A stretch of 16,800 bases of DNA. It comes from JAMWCX01 sp964352425 (lineage in GTDB: Bacteria; Omnitrophota; Gorgyraeia; 2-01-FULL-45-10). The position numbers and the translations under genes are program-made. Below the pieces are notes generated by a model. It saw only the letters and a list, made by a program, of their open reading frames with translations, had not been told where the DNA came from and did no database searches. Positions 1 through 5,315 of this stretch are shown here, one piece after another. The first letter of the stretch is position 1. Each line of letters opens with the position of its first letter. Location: NCBI GenBank assembly GCA_964352425.1, contig CAYGRZ010000034.1, positions 1-16,800 on the forward strand, given 5' to 3'.

Positions 1-84
1 CGCGGAAGCCAGCACTCTAAGGAAATCTTTAGTTTTGAAATTGAAAAAGATGGGATAAAGATGGGTGAGAAATACGAAGAATAG
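1..84 (+). CDS. kaiC: KaiC-family ATPase, C-terminal end (partial)
   Basis: Frame 1 is open from the left edge and gives 27 residues before a TAG at 82-84. It starts RGSQHSKEI and continues with F-E-I-x-x-D-G-I-K-M-G-E. This resembles the end of the second RecA-like (CII) domain of KaiC, where an RGSxHxKEI segment is followed by a strand ending in a G-I motif. KaiC is a double-domain ATPase and autokinase and the core oscillator of the Kai clock; in bacteria without KaiA it acts as a timer or stress regulator. The protein stops about six residues after the G-I motif. The long tail of cyanobacterial KaiC (A-loop and KaiA-binding peptide) is therefore missing. The kaiB ribosome site AGGAGG begins two bases after the start of the stop codon, so the genes are almost certainly co-transcribed. 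Only the tail is visible, but the downstream KaiB makes the call firm. Confidence 0.82.
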   Translation, partial: RGSQHSKEIFSFEIEKDGIKMGEKYEE

Positions 85-94
85 GAGGCTATTG

Positions 95-376
95 ATGCCG
101 GTAAAATATGTGTTAAAGCTTTATGTGACAGGAATGACTTCTCGCAGCCAGGCCGCGCTTATAAACTTAACAAAGATCTTGGACGAAGACTACAAGGGCG
201 TCTATTCCGTAAAGGTGATTGATGTGGTGAAACAGCCCCAATTAGCCGAGGATGATAAAATTCTGGCTACACCGACTTTGATTAAGATTTTACCTCCTCC
301 GGTGGCCAGGATTATTGGAGATCTAAGCAATAAGGAAAAGGTCCTCTTGGGCTTGGACTTGGTGGCAGTCAGGTGA
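95..376 (+). CDS. kaiB: Circadian clock protein KaiB
   Basis: This encodes 93 residues, close to the usual KaiB length of about 90-105. The ATG at 95 is chosen over the in-frame GTG at 65 because AGGAGG (83-88) lies six bases before it, and because KaiB proteins begin with the short lead MPVKYVLKLYV seen here. The diagnostic core is present: G-V-Y-x-V-K-V-I-D-V at about residues 35-44, P-Q-L-A-E-x-D-K-I-L-A-T-P-T-L, then K-I-L-P-P-P-V and I-I-G-D-L-S near residues 64-78, ending in K-V-L-L-G-L-D-L. KaiB has a thioredoxin-like fold that can switch fold to bind the KaiC CI ring and, in cyanobacteria, sequesters KaiA and recruits output kinases. It follows kaiC by ten bases. A histidine kinase and receiver follow directly, a common arrangement for non-cyanobacterial kaiBC loci. 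No KaiA is visible here. Confidence 0.96.
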   Translation: MPVKYVLKLYVTGMTSRSQAALINLTKILDEDYKGVYSVKVIDVVKQPQLAEDDKILATPTLIKILPPPVARIIGDLSNKEKVLLGLDLVAVR

Positions 377-385
377 GAAAAGCGC

Positions 386-437
386 TTGGCACTTCGACGT
401 CGCTCAGTGCCAATGGTGAGCGACGTCGAACCATTGG
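386..437 (+). repeat. Compound palindromic element between kaiB and the kinase
   Basis: Three sets of complementary arms are packed into 52 bases. A 14-base perfect inverted repeat pairs 393-406 with 417-430. A 7-base pair joins 386-392 to 407-413. An 8-base pair joins 410-417 to 430-437. The sets overlap, so the RNA could form alternative hairpins or a pseudoknot. The last arm reaches the kinase ribosome site (GGAGA, 436-440). There is no T-tract, so it does not look like a simple terminator. Its core (TCGACGTCGCTC) differs by one base from the core inside the repeat at 9833-9844, which suggests a dispersed repeat family. Confidence 0.7.
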
Positions 438-446
438 AGAAACTAG

Positions 447-1922
447 ATGAAGAAATTACCTGATGAGGGCGGTCAGGATAAAATAGACCTGCAAGCCTTG
501 AAGGAGTCTGAAACAAGACTTCGTAGTATTTTCCTTTGTTGCCCGGATGCGATTATTGTAACCGACGCAAAGGGAAAGATAGAGTATATGAATCCTGCCG
601 CCGAGAGAGCCTTTAACCGCAAAGTGGGAAGTTTTATCGGAAAGGACTTTGGCCTGCCTCTGGTAGATGGCGAATCAACCGAGATCGATATCTTTCGTCC
701 GGGAAAAGATCCGGGCGAGGGCGATATGCGGGTGGTTGAAACCGAGTGGCTGAATGAGAAGGCGTTCCTAATTACGATCCGCGACATCACCGAGCGCAAG
801 CGGCAGCAACAGCAACAGATAAGAAGACTAGCGACAGTGGTTCGCGACTCATATGACGCGATCACGATACAGGATTTTAAAGGACAGATCATCACCTGGA
901 ACCGCGGTGCTGAACTGATGTATGGGTATAGCGAAAAAGAGGCGCTCGAGATGAGTATCAACCTCCTCACACGTCCTGACAAAGTGGCAGAGCAGAATGA
1001 TTTTACCCGACGGCTGATAGCGGGTGAAAAAATCACCTCATTTGAGACCAAGCGTGTAACCAAAGACGGCCGTATTCTCGATGTCTGGCTGACGGTGACG
1101 AAAGTGCTCGACGATTCCGGGAAACCGGTCGGTATCGCCTCCACAGAGCGCGACGTTACCGAGCGCAACAAGCAGCAGCAGCAGCAGCAGCAGAATAAAG
1201 CGATAAAAAAAATAAACGAAGATCTTGTTCGCTCCAACAAAGAACTTGAGCAGTTCGCCTACGTCGCGTCGCACGACCTGCAGGAGCCGCTGCGCACTAT
1301 TACGAGCTTTGTCGAGCTTCTGGAGCGCCGCTATAAAGGAAAGCTCGATACGGAAGCCGACGAGTTCATCGGCTACATCACCCAGAGCACCTCCCGAATG
1401 AATGAGCTCATCGCGGACCTGCTGGAGCTTTCACGGATAAATACGAGTGGCGGAGAGTTCACCCCGATCGATTCCGCCTATGCCCTGGGGATGGCGCTTG
1501 ACAATCTGCGCTCGGCTATCGATTCCTCCGGCGCGATCATTACCTCGAACGATATGCCTGTCCTCATCGCCGACGCTTCGCAGCTTACACAGCTTTTTCA
1601 GAACCTGATCGATAATGGCATGAAGTTCCGCCGCGACGAAACATCGCATATCAACATATCGGTTAGGCGCGATGGCGGGGCGTGGCTCTTCGCCGTGGCC
1701 GATAATGGCATCGGCATAGAGCTTCAGTATGCGGATAAGATCTTCCAGATATTTCAAAAATTGCACGGAAAAGATAAGTATCCCGGCTCGGGCATCGGCC
1801 TGGCCATCAGCAAAAAGATCGTGGAACGCCACGGCGGCAGGATATGGGTAGAATCCAAGTTCGGCGAGGGCTCCACGTTCTATTTCACGATCCCGACAAA
1901 AGAAGGAGGTAAGCATGATTAA
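447..1922 (+). CDS. PAS-PAS cytoplasmic sensor histidine kinase, phytochrome-like transmitter
   Basis: This encodes 491 residues with no membrane segment. PAS1 spans about residues 22-117 and ends in D-I-T-E-R-K-R. PAS2 spans about 126-241 and ends in D-V-T-E-R. The dimerization/phosphoacceptor domain is at about 265-335 with H276 in SHDLQEPLRT, a signature of the phytochrome-like kinase group rather than the classic SHELRTPL group. The ATPase domain is at about 380-483: N-box N-L-I-D-N (N390), G1 D419-N-G-I-G, and G2 G-S-G-I-G-L. The active site looks intact. Each PAS domain is followed by a glutamine run (five at 120-124, seven at 243-249). The start ATG has GGAGA six bases upstream. It overlaps the next gene by 8 bases (ATGATTAA), as expected for a kinase paired with an Rcp1-like receiver. 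Its place after kaiBC suggests clock output or input, but it lacks the KaiB-like sensor domain of cyanobacterial SasA. The signal is unknown. Confidence 0.93.
   Translation: MKKLPDEGGQDKIDLQALKESETRLRSIFLCCPDAIIVTDAKGKIEYMNPAAERAFNRKVGSFIGKDFGLPLVDGESTEIDIFRPGKDPGEGDMRVVETEWLNEKAFLITIRDITERKRQQQQQIRRLATVVRDSYDAITIQDFKGQIITWNRGAELMYGYSEKEALEMSINLLTRPDKVAEQNDFTRRLIAGEKITSFETKRVTKDGRILDVWLTVTKVLDDSGKPVGIASTERDVTERNKQQQQQQQNKAIKKINEDLVRSNKELEQFAYVASHDLQEPLRTITSFVELLERRYKGKLDTEADEFIGYITQSTSRMNELIADLLELSRINTSGGEFTPIDSAYALGMALDNLRSAIDSSGAIITSNDMPVLIADASQLTQLFQNLIDNGMKFRRDETSHINISVRRDGGAWLFAVADNGIGIELQYADKIFQIFQKLHGKDKYPGSGIGLAISKKIVERHGGRIWVESKFGEGSTFYFTIPTKEGGKHD
1173..1193 (+). repeat. CAG trinucleotide microsatellite (seven units) coding polyglutamine
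   Basis: Seven consecutive CAG codons encode Gln243-249 in the linker between PAS2 and the phosphoacceptor helix. A second run, with alternating CAG and CAA codons (five Gln), lies after PAS1 at about 804-818. The pure CAG tract could change length by slippage in whole codons without breaking the frame. Confidence 0.9.
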
Positions 1923-2358
1923 GGTAAATGGCAGGCCAGTAGAGATTTTGCTCATCGAGGATAATATGGGCGATGTGCGCTTAACGCAGGAAGCATTCAA
2001 GGATTCGAAGATCCTGAACAATATTCACTATGTCACCGACGGCGTGGAGGCAATAAAGTATCTGAAGGCGGAAGGGGAGTATAAGAAAGCGGTCCGGCCG
2101 GACATAATTCTACTCGACCTTAACCTCCCTAAAAAGGACGGGCGCGAGGTGCTCGCAGAGATCAAGCAGGACAGCAACCTTAAGCGGATCCCAGTCATCG
2201 TACTGACGGTCTCAAAGGCAGAGGAGGATATTATGAGAACCTACGACTTGCACGCCAACTGCTTTATCACCAAGCCCGTATCAGTTGACAAGTTCTTTTC
2301 TGTCGTGAAAACGATCGAGGATTTTTGGCTTACTATCGTGAAGCTTCCCCGGAAATAA
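1915..2358 (+). CDS. Rcp1-like single-domain response regulator
   Basis: This is a 147-residue receiver with no output domain. The sequence shows E15/D16 in L-I-E-D-N, phospho-acceptor D68 in L-L-D-L-N-L-P, T98 in V-L-T-V-S and K120 in I-T-K-P. The I-E-D-N-x-G-D opening, the L-N-L-P after the aspartate, and the C-terminal extension with D-F-W-L mark the Rcp1/CheY-like group. In cyanobacteria these receive phosphate from phytochrome-type kinases. This fits the SHDLQEP kinase immediately upstream. The ATG at 1915 lies inside the kinase stop region (8-base overlap), with AGGAGG five bases before it, so the two are translationally coupled and probably form a cognate pair. With no effector domain it presumably passes phosphate on or binds a partner; the partner is not identifiable here. 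Confidence 0.93.
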   Translation: MIKVNGRPVEILLIEDNMGDVRLTQEAFKDSKILNNIHYVTDGVEAIKYLKAEGEYKKAVRPDIILLDLNLPKKDGREVLAEIKQDSNLKRIPVIVLTVSKAEEDIMRTYDLHANCFITKPVSVDKFFSVVKTIEDFWLTIVKLPRK

Positions 2359-2367
2359 GAAAGCGTA

Positions 2368-2402
2368 GATTGCTTCGCGACCTTCGGTCGCTCGCAATGA
2401 CA
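2368..2402 (+). repeat. Dispersed palindromic repeat, copy 1 (GATTGCTTCG...CGCAATGAC type)
   Basis: This 35-base element opens with GATTGCTTCG and closes with CGCAATGACA. Outer arms ATTGC/GCAAT and inner arms 2377-2382 / 2386-2391 can pair around a 3-base loop. The same ends frame the elements at 8985-9039 and 9812-9871, always in the same orientation and always just before a signalling gene. Here the next start codon is 18 bases downstream. There is no T-tract. Confidence 0.8.
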
Positions 2403-2419
2403 GACAATACAGGAAGATC

Positions 2420-4405
2420 ATGGTACAGAAAGATAAGAGTAAAGAAGAGCTGGTTGAAGAGATAAAGCTTCTGCAAAAGCGGATAGCAGAGCTTGAAGCA
2501 GTAGCAGGCAAGCAGCAGCTAAGAATACTAACAGCAGCGGAGGCGGCGCTGCGGGAGAGCGAAGAGAAATATCGCATCGTCGCCGATAACGCTTATGATT
2601 GGGAATATTGGATGGCGCCAGACGCGAGCTTTGTATATACGTCGCTCTCATGCAAGAGGGTAACAGGGTACGACGTCGAAGAGTTTATGCATGACAAGGA
2701 GTTGCTCGAACGCATCATAGTCCCTGAAGACAGGCCCGTTTTTCTCAGCCATCACCAAGAGACCCTAAAGTATAAATTGCCCAGCGCCGCTGAATTTCGC
2801 ATTACTCGCCTAGACGGGGAAACGCGCTGGATCTTCCATATCTGCCAGCCGGTCTTTGACAAGGCAGGCAATTACCTGGGTATTCGCGGCTCAAATTCCG
2901 ACATAACCGAGCGAAAACGGGCGGATAGTCTCAAGGATGAGTTTGTCCGTATCGTTTCGCACGAATTACGCACGCCTTTGACTACCATAAGGGAAGGCGT
3001 TTCGCAAGTTTTGGACGGCATATTAGGCGATACCACGGCCAAGCAAAGAGAGTTTTTGTCTATCTGCCTTGCGGACATTGACCGCCTGGAACGGATAATC
3101 AATAATCTTTTGGATATATCAAAGATCGAAGCGGGTATGATCCGGCTTAAAAAAGGGTCGATCGATATAATAAGCATAGCAAAAGGCATCGTTTCCTCTT
3201 TTGAGCCTAAGGCAAAAGAAAAGGGCCTGGAACTAAAGGCAAACTATTCCGGAGAAAAGATATGCGCCTATGTTGACGCGGACAAAATAACCCAGGCCTT
3301 TACCAATCTTGTGGGCAATGCGCTAAAATTTACGGACAAAGGCCGCATAGAGGTTTCCGTAGAGGAAAAGGAAGATAAGGTTGAATGCGCTGTTGCCGAT
3401 ACAGGCATCGGCATCTCGAGCGGAAATCTTAGTAAGGTCTTCGATAAGTTTCAGCAGTTTGGCCGGTTAAGCGGCGCCGGCGAAACGGGCACAGGGCTCG
3501 GGCTTTCTATTACCAAAGGCATCGTTGAACTGCATGATGGAAAAATTTGGGTAGAAAGCGAGATCGACAAAGGGGCCAAATTTTGCTTTACGCTTCCCAA
3601 ATATACCAGGGAGGAGATCCTCCACGAAAGTATCGAAAACAGGATCAGGATAGCTAAAAAAGAGGGCAAAGAACTTTCACTACTACTCTTCAAATTCGAT
3701 AATTACAAGGAGATCGAAGGCCGTTACGGAAAGGAGAAGCTGCAGGAACTTTTTCTTATAATATCGGGCCTTCTCAAGGAAGCCGTAAGGTCCGGAGAGG
3801 TTGTGGCTGAAGGAGGAGCGGATGAGATTATCCTGCTTGAAGAAGTCGGCAAACAGAATATGCCCAGGATGAACGCAAGGTTAAAGAGGGCGATAAAAGA
3901 ATCTATTTTTGAATTTGACGCGAAACTCAGGATAAGTCTATCGCAAGGACACTCTACCTATCCCGATGACGCGGATAATGCCGAAGACCTGTTAAAAAAG
4001 GCCCGTGCGGCCATGGTGAGCGAAAGCCAGGGAAGATTAAAGAAGAAAATAATGATCGTGGATGATGAGAGCGTGGTAATAGATGTGTTGGAGAAATTCC
4101 TGAGGAAATTAGGATACAACAACTTTATAAAAGCCTATGACGGGGACGAGGCGCTCGCAAAAATAAAAAACTCTATCCCCGACCTGGTAATACTTGATAT
4201 GAAGATACCCAAGATGGATGGTTATATGGTTGTCGAAAAACTCAAAGAAGGTACCGATACAAAAAATATTCCCATATTGATCATGTCGGGTTATAAAGTA
4301 GAAACCGGCAGATTAAAAAATCACACTATGAAAGAAAATATACCTGTGATCGAAAAGCCTGTCAGCATAGAACAGCTTGACAGGATGGCGTATTATTTAC
4401 TCTAA
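2420..4405 (+). CDS. Hybrid histidine kinase: PAS - HisKA - ATPase - degenerate GGDEF - receiver
   Basis: This encodes 661 residues, soluble. A short N-terminal coiled coil (about 8-48) leads into a PAS domain with PAC motif (about 48-167, ending D-I-T-E-R-K-R). The phosphoacceptor domain carries H181 in SHELRTPLTT. The ATPase domain has N300 in N-L-V-G-N-A, D327-T-G-I-G-I and G-T-G-L-G-L. All key residues are present. Residues about 398-532 read as a GGDEF domain that has lost its active site: GGADE (465-469) stands in place of GGDEF, and Lys425 replaces the first metal-binding Asp. A complete receiver follows (about 541-661) with D548/D549, D593, Ser623 in the Thr position and K646. The ATG at 2420 has AGGAAG upstream. 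It resembles the hybrid kinase at 5312 in its transmitter and in the M-S-G-Y receiver motif. It probably autophosphorylates and passes phosphate to its own receiver; the dead GGDEF may be a GTP sensor or a structural spacer (inference). Confidence 0.92.
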   Translation: MVQKDKSKEELVEEIKLLQKRIAELEAVAGKQQLRILTAAEAALRESEEKYRIVADNAYDWEYWMAPDASFVYTSLSCKRVTGYDVEEFMHDKELLERIIVPEDRPVFLSHHQETLKYKLPSAAEFRITRLDGETRWIFHICQPVFDKAGNYLGIRGSNSDITERKRADSLKDEFVRIVSHELRTPLTTIREGVSQVLDGILGDTTAKQREFLSICLADIDRLERIINNLLDISKIEAGMIRLKKGSIDIISIAKGIVSSFEPKAKEKGLELKANYSGEKICAYVDADKITQAFTNLVGNALKFTDKGRIEVSVEEKEDKVECAVADTGIGISSGNLSKVFDKFQQFGRLSGAGETGTGLGLSITKGIVELHDGKIWVESEIDKGAKFCFTLPKYTREEILHESIENRIRIAKKEGKELSLLLFKFDNYKEIEGRYGKEKLQELFLIISGLLKEAVRSGEVVAEGGADEIILLEEVGKQNMPRMNARLKRAIKESIFEFDAKLRISLSQGHSTYPDDADNAEDLLKKARAAMVSESQGRLKKKIMIVDDESVVIDVLEKFLRKLGYNNFIKAYDGDEALAKIKNSIPDLVILDMKIPKMDGYMVVEKLKEGTDTKNIPILIMSGYKVETGRLKNHTMKENIPVIEKPVSIEQLDRMAYYLL

Positions 4406-4428
4406 ACAGGAAAGGAGCATAGCCACCT

Positions 4429-4839
4429 ATGCCGAAGAAGATATTAGTGGTTGATGATGAGCCGAATATCGTAAAGGTGATCTGCTCGCGGTTAGCCGCG
4501 AATAACTATGAGGTTACAGCGGCTTACGACGGCCTGCAAGCCATAAAAAAAGCCCGCAAGGAAAAACCCGACCTTGTTATTTTAGATATCAAGATGCCCG
4601 CGGGCGGAGGAGTAAACGTTTATGAGAATCTGAGAAATTCAGTCGACACAATGACGATCCCCGTAATTTTTATTACCGCCTATCTGGACAAGGATATCAA
4701 GAAAAAAGTTTTAGAAATGGGCGCTAAGGGCCTCATTGCCAAGCCATTTAAAGCCGATCTCATGCTGGCCAAGGTCAAGGAAGCCTTAGAGGAGCAGGAT
4801 ATGGCAATAGAGGGCCATAAGGAAGAAATTATTGGTTGA
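4429..4839 (+). CDS. Single-domain response regulator (clade A)
   Basis: This is a 136-residue receiver: D9/D10 in V-V-D-D-E-P, D53 in V-I-L-D-I-K-M-P, T83 in I-T-A and K105 in A-K-P-F. A 14-residue acidic tail follows the fold, with no DNA-binding or enzymatic domain. The usual G after M-D is replaced by an A-G-G-G loop, so its alpha-3/beta-3 loop differs from its neighbours. AAGGAG lies 11 bases before the ATG, a somewhat long spacing. It sits between the two hybrid kinases and shares its first 48 bases with the receiver at 4887 at one mismatch, although the rest of the two genes has diverged. It probably accepts phosphate from one of the flanking kinases. CheY-like partner binding or phosphate-sink action are the usual roles for such proteins. 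Confidence 0.92.
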   Translation: MPKKILVVDDEPNIVKVICSRLAANNYEVTAAYDGLQAIKKARKEKPDLVILDIKMPAGGGVNVYENLRNSVDTMTIPVIFITAYLDKDIKKKVLEMGAKGLIAKPFKADLMLAKVKEALEEQDMAIEGHKEEIIG

Positions 4840-4886
4840 ATACAGGCGAATGTTTTGAAGACGCGAAGAAAAGCAGGGAGTCGCTG

Positions 4887-5315
4887 ATGCCGAAGAGGAT
4901 ATTAGTGGTTGATGATGAGCCGAATATCGTAAAGATGGTTGAGTCCAGGTTAAAGGCGAATGGATATGAGGTGACTATTGCCTGTGATGGCCGGGAGGGC
5001 CTTGAGAAAGCCAGGAAAGAAAAGCCGGATTTGATCATATTGGATCTGATGCTGCCTAAAATGGATGGAAATAAGGTTTGCGCGATGTTTAAACATGACA
5101 GCCGATATATGAAGATCCCTGTGATCATGCTGACCGCCCGCGCGCAGGAATCCGATGAGGAACTCGGCTACGAATGCGGCGCCGACGCCTTCATTACCAA
5201 GCCCTTCCAGCATGAAGCGGTATTGGCTAAAATAAAAGAACTGTTGGAAAGACCGGCTATGATGGAAAATGATCCGCCGGCAACAGCTAATGATCCGGAA
5301 CAAGGGATTTTATGA
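4887..5315 (+). CDS. Single-domain response regulator (clade A)
   Basis: This is a 142-residue receiver with D9/D10, D53 in I-I-L-D-L-M-L-P-K-M-D-G, T83 in M-L-T-A-R and K105 in I-T-K-P-F. The ATG at 4887 is preferred to the in-frame TTG at 4836: AGGGAG (4875-4880) lies six bases upstream and the protein then starts like its paralogues (MPKRILVVDD). A Pro/Asn-rich tail of about 20 residues follows. Its stop overlaps the next start (ATGA), coupling it to the membrane kinase at 5312, which makes it a natural partner of that kinase. It is close to the receiver at 8356 (same L-P-K-M-D-G, C-A-M and E-C-G-A-D-A-F motifs), and the two share a DNA patch with one mismatch in 58 bases. Confidence 0.93.
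   Translation: MPKRILVVDDEPNIVKMVESRLKANGYEVTIACDGREGLEKARKEKPDLIILDLMLPKMDGNKVCAMFKHDSRYMKIPVIMLTARAQESDEELGYECGADAFITKPFQHEAVLAKIKELLERPAMMENDPPATANDPEQGIL

Noticed and set aside
65..94. Upstream GTG start for kaiB
   Set aside because: It would lie inside the kaiC frame without a ribosome site; AGGAGG and the conserved KaiB N-terminus both favour ATG 95.
386..437. Rho-independent terminator after kaiB
   Set aside because: The hairpin is strong but no T-run follows, and the kinase gene starts ten bases later, so an operon-internal repeat or regulatory structure is more likely.
473..1240. Long minus-strand reading frame opposite the first kinase, with two cysteine runs
   Set aside because: It is the antisense of the PAS-PAS kinase; the cysteine runs are the complement of the CAG/CAA glutamine codons. 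No ribosome site or family resemblance.
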